A stretch of DNA of 7,262 bases from an uncultured Ruminococcus sp. GTDB lineage: Bacteria > Bacillota > Clostridia > Oscillospirales > Ruminococcaceae. The notes below the pieces were generated by a model that saw nothing but the letters and a program-made list of their open reading frames with translations, was not told where the DNA came from and did no database searches. Within the stretch, counting starts at the first letter, position 1. Every line of letters starts with the position of its first letter. Positions 1 to 5,918 of this stretch are shown here, in pieces. Where the stretch lies: the NCBI GenBank assembly GCA_937901485.1, contig CALGTT010000082.1:1-7262 (forward strand), in the 5' to 3' direction. Position numbers and translations under genes: made by a program.

Positions 1-136
1 AATTCTGAAAGCTCGAAACGGAGGTCGTCACCGCGCAGATGAGTGCAGTGGAGAGGATGATGCCGATGATGGTGACGATGGTGCGCGTGCGGTTCTTGCG
101 GAGGGATTCGAGTGTGACCTTGTGGAAAATATTCAT
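1..136 (-). CDS. FtsX/MacB-type ABC transporter permease, N-terminal fragment
   Basis: This is the first 45 codons of a gene that runs off the left edge. The protein begins MNIFHKVTLESLRKN, followed by a basic NRTRT stretch and then a hydrophobic segment (TIVTIIGIILSTALICAV, about residues 19-36). A short amphipathic start, a run of Arg/Lys and a first membrane helix are typical of FtsX/MacB-like permeases. Its ATG shares one base with the TGA stop of the ATPase gene (TGATG at 138-134), so the two are very probably translationally coupled and form one transporter. In such systems the permease works with the ATPase at the cell membrane, exporting or sensing peptides, antimicrobials or lipoproteins. 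The substrate cannot be read from this fragment. The identification rests on the N-terminus and the partner gene only. Confidence 0.75.
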   Translation of the reverse strand, partial: MNIFHKVTLESLRKNRTRTIVTIIGIILSTALICAVTTSVSSFQN

Positions 137-816
137 CAGCGGATCACCTCGTCCCTTGTAATTCTTCCGTCCTCAATGGCGAGGATGCGGTCTGCCTGCA
201 GAGCAATGTTCTCATCATGGGTAATAATGATGAGTGTCTGGTCATATTTCCGGTTGGAATGGCGCAGAAGCTCAACGATCTCCTGACTGTTCCTGCTGTC
301 AAGATTTCCGGTCGGCTCATCGGCAAGCATGACTGCCGGTGCATTCATCAGTGCTCTGCCGATGGAAACGCGCTGCTGCTGACCGCCGGAAAGCTGGTTC
401 GGGAGGTGCTTCTCGCGTCCCTTGAGTCCGAGCGTAGCGACCAGCTCCTCCAGACGCGACTTATTGACCTTCTGACCATCCATGAGGACGGGAAGCGTTA
501 TATTTTCCGTGACATTGAGCATGGGGATGAGGTTGTAGAACTGATAGATCAGACCTACCTGTCTGCGGCGGAAGATGGCAAGCTGGTCGTCATTCTGCTT
601 GTATACATCACAGCCGTCAAGGATGACGCTGCCGCTTGTGGGTTTGTCTACGCCGCCGAGGATGTGCAGCAGTGTGGACTTGCCGCTGCCGGATGGTCCG
701 ATGATGGCAACAAATTCGCCTTTGCTGATCGTAAACGACACATCATTCAGGGCATGTACTTCGTTCTCGCCCTTGCCGTAGGTTTTGCATAAATGTTCTA
801 CTCGTAAAATTTCCAT
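136..816 (-). CDS. ABC transporter ATP-binding protein (MacB/LolD/BceA-like)
   Basis: This is a complete 226-residue ATPase, the usual length for the LolD/MacB/BceA class. Visible motifs, in order: Walker A GPSGSGKST (residues 40-48), Q-loop Q92 in YQFYNL, signature LSGGQQQR (142-149), Walker B AVMLADEP (161-168, with D166 and catalytic E167), D-loop NLDS (171-174) and switch H200. The line ADEPTGNLDS is characteristic of this subfamily. It powers the FtsX-type permease encoded immediately downstream, whose ATG overlaps this stop codon. The start is supported by AAGGAG at 825-830, eight bases upstream of the ATG. Upstream lies a TATAAT -10 element with phased GTCA repeats, suggesting control by an OmpR/PhoB-family response regulator; no such regulator is in the window. 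The ATPase class is certain, while the transported substrate is unknown. Confidence 0.95.
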   Translation of the reverse strand: MEILRVEHLCKTYGKGENEVHALNDVSFTISKGEFVAIIGPSGSGKSTLLHILGGVDKPTSGSVILDGCDVYKQNDDQLAIFRRRQVGLIYQFYNLIPMLNVTENITLPVLMDGQKVNKSRLEELVATLGLKGREKHLPNQLSGGQQQRVSIGRALMNAPAVMLADEPTGNLDSRNSQEIVELLRHSNRKYDQTLIIITHDENIALQADRILAIEDGRITRDEVIR

Positions 817-848
817 TGTCAGTGCTCCTTTGTACTTGGTATGTTTCT

Positions 849-877
849 ATTATAGCAAGGTTTGGTGACATGTCGGT
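849..877 (-). promoter_or_regulatory. Promoter of the ABC transporter operon
   Basis: A perfect TATAAT -10 element lies at 849-854 on the minus strand, about 33 bases upstream of the ATPase ATG. The best -35 is CCGACA at 871-876 with a 16-bp spacer, sharing only GACA with TTGACA. A consensus -10 with a weak -35 overlapped by direct repeats is the usual design of a promoter that depends on an activator. It lies downstream of the esterase terminator, so the transporter operon has its own promoter. Confidence 0.6.
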
Positions 878-891
878 GACTTGAAAATGAC
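864..891 (-). promoter_or_regulatory. Three GTCA direct repeats in 11-bp phase (candidate response-regulator operator)
   Basis: On the minus strand GTCATT starts at 891, GTCACC at 880 and GTCACC at 869, so successive starts are exactly 11 bp apart. The last copy is preceded by T (TGTCAC) and separated by exactly 10 bp from TATAAT. OmpR/PhoB-family regulators bind such 11-bp direct repeats, and the Pho box of E. coli uses TGTCA units at this distance from the -10. GTGACG at 902-897 sits one further 11-bp step upstream but reads as an inverted half-site. The repeats are seen directly; the bound regulator is inference. Confidence 0.45.
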
Positions 892-917
892 AAAAACGTC
901 ACAATCCGAAGGATGCC

Positions 918-943
918 AAAAAAGTCCCCGCCAGCGGCGGGGA
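918..943 (-). terminator. Rho-independent terminator after the esterase gene
   Basis: On the minus strand TCCCCGCC pairs with GGCGGGGA (8 bp, all Watson-Crick) around a GCT loop, followed by C and then TTTTTT. It begins seven bases after the esterase stop codon and separates that gene from the ABC transporter promoter. Confidence 0.92.
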
Positions 944-950
944 AATCGGG

Positions 951-2675
951 TTACTTGTTGGTCTTGACCACCTTGATATTGTAGAGCGTCAGGTTGTAAT
1001 TGTCCTGACCGCCCATCTGGAATATCAGCTTGGCAGTTTCTGTCTCAGATGCGGTGAAGGTCGCTTCAAAATGTGTCTTTTCGCTTGCCGGTGCGATGCT
1101 GTCGCTGAGGATGGGGGCTGTGCCCTCTCCGCGAAGGAGCAGCGGAATGTCATCCTTTGCCGTGCAGGTGTAGTCAAATTCTACGCGGTATTCGCCGCCC
1201 TTTTTGAGCCCCAGATCGGGGACATACGCCTGAATGTCATTCTCCGCCGCGCCGCCGGTCATCACGTTGATCCAGAAGGATTTGTCATAATCGTTGACAT
1301 AGCCATACACATTCGCGCCGGATTCTGCGTTGGAATCATAGGTATAGACGGAATCCGCAGCAATGTTCAGACCGAGCTGAGATGACTCCATGCCGAGTGC
1401 CTGACAGATCTTGTCCGCCAGTACATAGGCACTGTTCTGCTGTGTGATCGCGGACGGATGCCAGTCAGAGCCGATACCGTCCACCTGGAAATTATGTGTC
1501 ACGGAGAAGTAGCTCATCACACGCTCGTCGCCGCTTTCTGCCTTATATGCTTCAACTGCCTGTGCAACGAGATCATAGATCTCAGGACCGCCCATTGTGC
1601 CCATCGTGCAGATGAGGTAGGCTTCCGGATTGCAGCCGCGGAGCATTTCGAGGAAGTCCACATAGCCGTCAATGAATTCCTGACCACGCGTTTCCGGTTC
1701 TTTTCCGACATAGTTAATATCATTCGTGCCGAGGTTGATGACGACTACATCATTCTGACGCTTCTCAAAATCCCACGGTGCAGTGTATTCCCAGTGCTTG
1801 CTGGTCTGTGCATAGACATCGGGCACAAGGCTGTCGGAATTCTTATCACCAGTGGAATAGCCGGAAACGATGCCGTGTCCGCTGTAGCACACCGCGCTGT
1901 AATCCGCATTGAGCTGCTGTGCAGTGAGGTATGCGTAGGACTTGCTGAAATTCTCTGTTGAGGTCATGAAGGGATCGGAGCTGGATGTGCCCTCTACGCC
2001 GTAAGCGCAGGTGATGGAGTCACCGATGAACTCGATCATCAGCTCCTTTTCTGCTGCCGGCTGCACCGGAATTGCAGAGGAGGAGGTTACATCCACAGAC
2101 TTCACGCCGATACCGCCGTACATTGCTTCAGAAAGAAGCATCACCTTGACCTGTGCTGTTTTCTGTGCACTGCCCTCAAACAGGGTGACGGTCTTGCTCT
2201 CCGTTTCCATCAGCTCATCCAGAATCAGCTCACCGTCCACATAGACCGCATAGCGGGGACGGTTGTTCTCGCTGTTGTTGATGCCGCTGTCGCCTGCAAG
2301 CTGTACGGCAGCCGCTGTGCCTGTTACGGTAAATTCAACCGCAGAGCCGCTCTGCACGAGCCATGTCACATCATCCTTGCTGATCGTTCTGCCCGTGATC
2401 TTGACATATTTTTCAGTCGCCGCATAGGTCTTTGCGGTCTGCTCTCCCGTATCCTTCGAAAGCCGCTTTTTCAGGATACCAAGGTCATATACATCGACCA
2501 TGCCGTCTGCATTGACATCATCCGCCGCATTCACAGCTTCCCGTGCGAGCAGTGCATCCTGCAAATGGATGAGGTCGGAAAGATCGTACTGATAGGCTGC
2601 CCCCACAGCAGTCACCAGCATGGCAGATGCAGAAAGCGCAGCTGTCAGTGCTGTGATCTTCTTGTTGTTCTTCAT
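951..2675 (-). CDS. Secreted dockerin-bearing CE2-like acetyl esterase (SGNH/GDSL) with C-terminal CBM-like domain
   Basis: A 574-residue secreted enzyme, probably removing acetyl groups from plant polysaccharides such as xylan or mannan. Domains: signal peptide (residues 1 to about 27; KNNKK, then a hydrophobic core ending AVGAA); dockerin type I (about 28-72) with one complete calcium loop, DDVNADGMVDVYD (52-64), and a first repeat reduced to its helix, YDLSDLIHLQDALL; a short linker; a beta-sandwich (about 88-205); an SGNH hydrolase (about 212-428); and a jelly-roll region resembling CBM4/9 (about 435-574). SGNH blocks: GDSI with nucleophile S220, SGHG (265-268), GTND with N318, and D404-W405-H406 with catalytic H406. 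A beta-sandwich before an SGNH domain, with Trp next to the catalytic His, is the pattern I associate with CE2 esterases. The start is set by GGAGG at 2682-2686. It has its own promoter and terminator, so it is monocistronic. The dockerin implies attachment to a scaffoldin cohesin. The exact substrate is inferred. Confidence 0.9.
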   Translation of the reverse strand: MKNNKKITALTAALSASAMLVTAVGAAYQYDLSDLIHLQDALLAREAVNAADDVNADGMVDVYDLGILKKRLSKDTGEQTAKTYAATEKYVKITGRTISKDDVTWLVQSGSAVEFTVTGTAAAVQLAGDSGINNSENNRPRYAVYVDGELILDELMETESKTVTLFEGSAQKTAQVKVMLLSEAMYGGIGVKSVDVTSSSAIPVQPAAEKELMIEFIGDSITCAYGVEGTSSSDPFMTSTENFSKSYAYLTAQQLNADYSAVCYSGHGIVSGYSTGDKNSDSLVPDVYAQTSKHWEYTAPWDFEKRQNDVVVINLGTNDINYVGKEPETRGQEFIDGYVDFLEMLRGCNPEAYLICTMGTMGGPEIYDLVAQAVEAYKAESGDERVMSYFSVTHNFQVDGIGSDWHPSAITQQNSAYVLADKICQALGMESSQLGLNIAADSVYTYDSNAESGANVYGYVNDYDKSFWINVMTGGAAENDIQAYVPDLGLKKGGEYRVEFDYTCTAKDDIPLLLRGEGTAPILSDSIAPASEKTHFEATFTASETETAKLIFQMGGQDNYNLTLYNIKVVKTNK

Positions 2676-2680
2676 AATTA

Positions 2681-2687
2681 CCCTCCT
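2681..2687 (-). promoter_or_regulatory. Strong ribosome binding site of the esterase
   Basis: AGGAGGG on the minus strand, with its GGAGG core six bases from the ATG at 2675. It confirms the start that places the lysine-rich signal peptide at the N-terminus. Confidence 0.85.
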
Positions 2688-2716
2688 GTGTCATTGAAAC
2701 AATACATACCATTCAT

Positions 2717-2745
2717 ATTGTAGCATATCCTGCCAAAAAAAGCAA
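2717..2745 (-). promoter_or_regulatory. Consensus promoter of the esterase gene
   Basis: On the minus strand, -35 TTGCTT (2740-2745), a 17-bp spacer and -10 TACAAT (2717-2722), preceded by TGC, which makes an extended -10 (TGnTACAAT). The seven-T run in the spacer is also typical of strong Firmicute promoters. The expected transcription start is near 2710, giving a leader of about 35 bases. Confidence 0.8.
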
Positions 2746-2759
2746 GTGCTTTAACATAA

Positions 2760-2777
2760 ATGACACAATTATGATAG
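2760..2777 (-). promoter_or_regulatory. Pho-box-like direct repeat upstream of the esterase promoter
   Basis: The minus strand reads CTATCATAATTGTGTCAT. This matches the E. coli Pho box consensus CTGTCATAWAWCTGTCAY at 15 of 18 positions, with ATCA and GTCA starting 11 bp apart. It lies 14 bp upstream of the -35, a plausible place for an activator. PhoP boxes in Bacillus use a different core (TTAACA-like), so the regulator may be any OmpR/PhoB-family protein. Functional meaning is inferred. Confidence 0.35.
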
Positions 2778-2794
2778 AAATTCGCAAAAATATA

Positions 2795-3955
2795 TTACGG
2801 CTCCCGCAGCCATTTCTCCGTACAATGTGCAAGCACAGCTGCACCGAACGGGAGGACATCCTCATTGAATATGACCTTTGGATTATGACTTGGAGCGGAG
2901 GACTTTCCCTGAACACCGGCGGACAGAAAAAAATAGGCGGATGGTATCTTTTCGGTGATCTGTGCAAAATCATCCGAGCCGAAGGAACGGATGCCGGAAT
3001 GCAGTACCGCGTCAGGCAATTCTTCCGCATACTGCCGCATCTGCTCCGTCAGGATGGGATCACAGGAAAGCGGCGGATTTTCGGCAAGCAGGGTGATCTG
3101 CACACGGCATCGGTAAGCCGCGGCGATCTGCGCTGCTGCTTCATGCAGACGTGCTGTAAGATGGGCACGCGACTGTGGGGTTTCTGCACGGATGCTCCCC
3201 TGGAGAACAGCCTGTTCCGGAATGATATTGTACGCAGTTCCTGCGTGCAGACTGCCGATCGTAACCACAGCGGTACTGGCAGGATCGATTTCATTTGTGC
3301 GCAGATGGCGGAGCGCATCACAGATCCGCATGGCTGCCGGCAGGGGGTCAATGCAGTGGTGCGGGTACGCGCCATGACCACCCTTTCCTTGCACGGTGAT
3401 GCGGAAGGCATCGCAGGAGAGCATCATGGTGCTGTCTGCGTTGTACCAGCACTCCCCCACTCTGCCTTCCGGCCCGACATGGACAGCAAACGCCGCATCT
3501 GGCAGAGGATCGCTGAGAACGCCGTCCGTGATCATCCGGTTTGCGCCGCACAGCAGTTCCTCCGCAGGCTGGAACATGAAGCGCACTATGCCGCAAAGTG
3601 CGGTTTCGTTTTTCTTGAGCAGCTTTGCGGCAGTCAGAAGCATTGCGGCATGAAGGTCATGTCCGCAGGTATGTGCCGCCTTTCCTGTAGGACAGGCAAA
3701 GGGCAGACCGCTTTCCTCTGCCATCGGCAGTGCATCCATATCCGCACGCAGGAGTATAGTGCGTGTTCCCTTTCCAAGCTCCGCGGACACACCGCCGCCG
3801 CAGGACTGGGCAGGAATTCCCAGAGCTGCAAGCTCATGCAGGATATAGGCTTGCGCAAGCGGGCATTCCGTTCCGGCTTCCGCATTCCTGTGAAAATAAC
3901 GTCGGTGGGTGATGGTTTCGTCTTTCAGGCAAAGTGCCTGCTGCATATACTTCAT
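2795..3955 (-). CDS. M20 family amidohydrolase/peptidase (M20D, hippurate hydrolase-like)
   Basis: A 386-residue cytoplasmic metal-dependent hydrolase of the N-acyl-amino-acid amidohydrolase/hippuricase type, a normal length for the family. In this numbering: RADMDALPM (D72, D74), the metal motif TCGHDLH with C97 and H99, FQPAEE with E132/E133, H159 in AVHVGP, the dimerisation-domain line GKGGHGAYPH (about 190-199), FGSDDFA (about 325-331) and the late ligand H357 in SHNPK. Every expected metal ligand is present. Members cleave acyl or aminoacyl groups from amino acids (hippurate, N-acetyl-diaminopimelate, auxin conjugates), and sequence alone does not pick the substrate. An in-frame ATG at 4015 would add 20 residues, but those codons fall inside the upstream hairpin and have no ribosome site. 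The ATG at 3955 follows AAGGAGG by six bases and is chosen. The gene follows the Na/Pi transporter and may be read through from it. Confidence 0.93.
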   Translation of the reverse strand: MKYMQQALCLKDETITHRRYFHRNAEAGTECPLAQAYILHELAALGIPAQSCGGGVSAELGKGTRTILLRADMDALPMAEESGLPFACPTGKAAHTCGHDLHAAMLLTAAKLLKKNETALCGIVRFMFQPAEELLCGANRMITDGVLSDPLPDAAFAVHVGPEGRVGECWYNADSTMMLSCDAFRITVQGKGGHGAYPHHCIDPLPAAMRICDALRHLRTNEIDPASTAVVTIGSLHAGTAYNIIPEQAVLQGSIRAETPQSRAHLTARLHEAAAQIAAAYRCRVQITLLAENPPLSCDPILTEQMRQYAEELPDAVLHSGIRSFGSDDFAQITEKIPSAYFFLSAGVQGKSSAPSHNPKVIFNEDVLPFGAAVLAHCTEKWLREP

Positions 3956-3961
3956 AGAGAT

Positions 3962-3968
3962 CCTCCTT
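3962..3968 (-). promoter_or_regulatory. Ribosome binding site that fixes the M20 start
   Basis: AAGGAGG on the minus strand, six bases from the ATG at 3955. This near-perfect Shine-Dalgarno favours the 386-residue product over the 20-residue longer reading frame. Confidence 0.88.
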
Positions 3969-4002
3969 CTGCAACGGTCTATGCAGGATAGTATACGCAG
4001 AA

Positions 4003-4028
4003 ATCCCCGCACCATACGGTACGGGGAT
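4003..4028 (-). terminator. Strong hairpin between the Na/Pi transporter and M20 genes, weak U-tract
   Basis: On the minus strand ATCCCCGTACC pairs with GGTGCGGGGAT (11 bp, one U-G wobble) around a GTAT loop, starting just after the tandem TGA TGA stops of the transporter. It is followed only by TTCTGCG, so the U-tract is poor. It may be a leaky terminator, an RNA-stability hairpin or a processing site. No convincing promoter is visible between it and the M20 start, which argues for some read-through. Confidence 0.55.
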
Positions 4029-4033
4029 CGTCA

Positions 4034-5782
4034 TCATGCAATGCTGTATTTCTCGTGATAGTTCTTGTAGCTTTCTTTAAATTCCTCGCTCGTAGTACGC
4101 ATTTCACGGAGGGATTCATGGAGATTGAGATTGTCTGCTGCCATGTCGATGACACAGCCGGCAATATTGGAGCAATGGTCAGCTGTACGCTCCAGATTGG
4201 TCAGCAGATCCGACCAGATGAAGCCAGCGATAATGGTGCAGTCACCCTGCTGCAGACGCTGAATATGTCTGGAACGCAGTTTTTCACGCAGATCGTCAAT
4301 GACTTCTTCAAGCGGCTCAACCTTTGCCGCTGCTTCCAGATCATTGTGCAGGAACGCAGTGTGTGCAAGGTCGGTGATTTCCTGCACGGCGGCACAGATG
4401 ACAGAAAGCTCTCTGACTGCCGCAGGTGTGAGCTGAATGTTCTTTTCACGCATTTCCTCAGCGGACTCCAGAATATTTACGCTATGGTCGGAGATGCGCT
4501 CAAAGTCGCCGATGATCTTCAGAAGTTTCGCCGCTTCCTCACTGTCAGCGGCAGAAATCTGGTGGGAGCTGAGCTTAACGAGGTAGGTGTTGAGCAGATC
4601 CTCATACTGGTCGCTCAGTTCCTCTTTTTCACGAATGGATGCGGCAAGCTCCGGTGTGTAATCGGAGAGCACCTTCAGACTGTCACGGATCGCATCAGCT
4701 GCAAAGCCCGCAAGATCCGTAGCGCGATGCTCGCACTGCTCCAGTGCGATGGGGGGTGTCACGAGCAGACGCTCATCGAGCAGGGGTGTTTCTTCAACCT
4801 GCTTATCCTCCGGAACGAGCTTGTAAACGAGCTTTTCAAGAAGTCCGGACATAGGCAGGAGAAGTGCAGTGCATACCACATTGAAGATGGAGTGGCAGAC
4901 GGCAATGCCCATATAGGTTGCCGATTCATCGAGAATCGCAGGCTTGAGGATCGCGGTCACAATCGAAAATACGATCAGCACGATCACAGTACCGATGATG
5001 TTGAAGAACAGGTGCACAAATGCAGCACGTCTTGCGTTCTTGTTCGTGCCCACGGAGCTGATCAGTGCGGTCACACAGGTACCGATGTTCTGTCCCATGA
5101 TGATCGGAACTGCTGCACCAAAGGATACCTGTCCGGTACTCGCAAGTGCCTGCAGGATGCCGACGGATGCAGAGCTGGACTGGATGATAGCGGTCAGGAT
5201 CGCACCCGCCAGCACACCGAGGATAGGATTCTTGAACATAATGAACAGTTCCTGGAACTGCGGCACATCACGCAGACCGGAAACCGCATCGGACATGGCA
5301 TCCATACCGAACATAAGCGTTGCAAAGCCGAGGAAGATCGTACCAATCTCCTTCTTCTTGTCGCTCTTAGAGAACATGTGCAGACCAATACCGATCAGAG
5401 CAAGGATAGGAGTGAAAGACGTAGGTTTAAGAAGCTGAATGAAGAGATTGTCGCTCTCAATACCGCCAAGACTAAGCAGCCATGCGGTCACAGTCGTACC
5501 GATGTTCGCACCCATGATGACATTAATCGCTTGTTTGAGCGTCATCAGACCGGAGTTGACAAAGCCGACGACCATAACGGTGGTGGCAGAAGAACTCTGG
5601 ATGACACCGGTCACTGCAAGACCTGTGAGCAGTCCAGCTATTTTGTTTGTGGTCAGCTTTTCAAGGAGGGAGCGCAGCTTGTTTCCGGCACTGCGTTCGA
5701 GTGCGTCGCCCATAAGATTCATGCCGAAGAGGAACAGGCACAAACCGCCGATCAGGGCTAGTACGTCAAAAATATCCATCAT
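4034..5782 (-). CDS. Na+/phosphate cotransporter family protein with C-terminal PhoU domain (NptA/YjbB-like)
   Basis: A membrane protein of about 582 residues. The N-terminal half holds two inverted Na/Pi-cotransporter repeats, each with the diagnostic QSSSA: GVIQSSSATT (about residues 59-68) followed by MGANIGTTVTA, and AIIQSSSASV (about 198-207) followed by MGQNIGTCVTA. About eight hydrophobic segments end near residue 316. The cytoplasmic half (about 345-575) is helical and PhoU-like, with two metal-binding type motifs, FERISDHSVN (about 427-436) and NLERTADHCSNI (about 529-540). Family members move phosphate coupled to sodium; bacterial ones often export excess phosphate or lower cytoplasmic phosphate, and the PhoU part probably senses it. 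The start is chosen at the first of two adjacent ATGs (5782, 5779), both behind AAGGA near 5790. An in-frame TTG at 5824 would add 14 residues but overlaps a leader hairpin. The gene follows a strong terminator, so it should have its own promoter, but I see no canonical one. Confidence 0.93.
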   Translation of the reverse strand: MMDIFDVLALIGGLCLFLFGMNLMGDALERSAGNKLRSLLEKLTTNKIAGLLTGLAVTGVIQSSSATTVMVVGFVNSGLMTLKQAINVIMGANIGTTVTAWLLSLGGIESDNLFIQLLKPTSFTPILALIGIGLHMFSKSDKKKEIGTIFLGFATLMFGMDAMSDAVSGLRDVPQFQELFIMFKNPILGVLAGAILTAIIQSSSASVGILQALASTGQVSFGAAVPIIMGQNIGTCVTALISSVGTNKNARRAAFVHLFFNIIGTVIVLIVFSIVTAILKPAILDESATYMGIAVCHSIFNVVCTALLLPMSGLLEKLVYKLVPEDKQVEETPLLDERLLVTPPIALEQCEHRATDLAGFAADAIRDSLKVLSDYTPELAASIREKEELSDQYEDLLNTYLVKLSSHQISAADSEEAAKLLKIIGDFERISDHSVNILESAEEMREKNIQLTPAAVRELSVICAAVQEITDLAHTAFLHNDLEAAAKVEPLEEVIDDLREKLRSRHIQRLQQGDCTIIAGFIWSDLLTNLERTADHCSNIAGCVIDMAADNLNLHESLREMRTTSEEFKESYKNYHEKYSIA

Positions 5783-5798
5783 CAGTTTCCTTTCTTTT

Positions 5799-5813
5799 CG
5801 GCGTAATTCGCCG
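5799..5813 (-). promoter_or_regulatory. Small leader hairpin before the Na/Pi transporter
   Basis: CGGCG and CGCCG pair perfectly (5 bp) around AATTA on the minus strand, a few bases upstream of the AAGGA ribosome site. It could modulate translation initiation, but a 5-bp stem can arise by chance. Confidence 0.3.
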
Positions 5814-5880
5814 TTTATTAACAAATATAGTCTACCATTTCATTATCAAATCTGATAGCGGTCAATTGTAAAATTTGCGT

Positions 5881-5912
5881 AAAATAAAGGGCTTCCGCAG
5901 ATGCAGAAGCCC
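5881..5912 (-). terminator. Rho-independent terminator after the OPT/PqqD-like unit
   Basis: On the minus strand GGGCTTCTGC pairs with GCGGAAGCCC (10 bp, one U-G wobble) around ATCT, followed by TTTATTTT. It starts seven bases after the PqqD-like stop codon and closes that operon. Confidence 0.93.
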
Positions 5913-5918
5913 TCATAA

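Noticed and set aside
217..792. A 191-codon plus-strand frame within the ATPase gene
   Set aside because: Antisense shadow of a fully motif-complete ABC ATPase; no ribosome binding site or recognisable domain.
2795..2812. Possible terminator at the M20 stop (GGCT/AGCC stem followed by TATATTTTT)
   Set aside because: The stem is only 4 bp, overlaps the stop codon and is separated from the T run by several bases, so it is too weak to call.
2771..3991. A 406-codon open frame on the plus strand, antisense to the M20 gene
   Set aside because: The minus strand carries every M20 metal ligand. The antisense frame starts in the esterase promoter region, has no clear ribosome site and gives a Cys/Arg-rich product with no family resemblance.
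3988..3994. TATACT-like -10 between the hairpin and the M20 gene
   Set aside because: No -35 at usable spacing; the expected position falls in the hairpin and does not resemble TTGACA.
4055..5761. A 568-codon open frame on the plus strand, antisense to the Na/Pi transporter
   Set aside because: The minus-strand frame has two QSSSA transporter repeats and PhoU motifs in order, while the antisense product has no recognisable domain or ribosome site. It is a codon-bias shadow.
5783..5824. N-terminal extension of the Na/Pi transporter from a TTG at 5824
   Set aside because: It would place the leader hairpin and the AAGGA ribosome site inside the coding region, and the added residues are charged and not like the family N-terminus.
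5830..5870. Promoter for the Na/Pi transporter built from TTGACC and GATAAT
   Set aside because: The two hexamers are only 12 bp apart. Other pairings (TTTACA with GATAAT at 19 bp) are also off, so I do not call a promoter although one is expected here.
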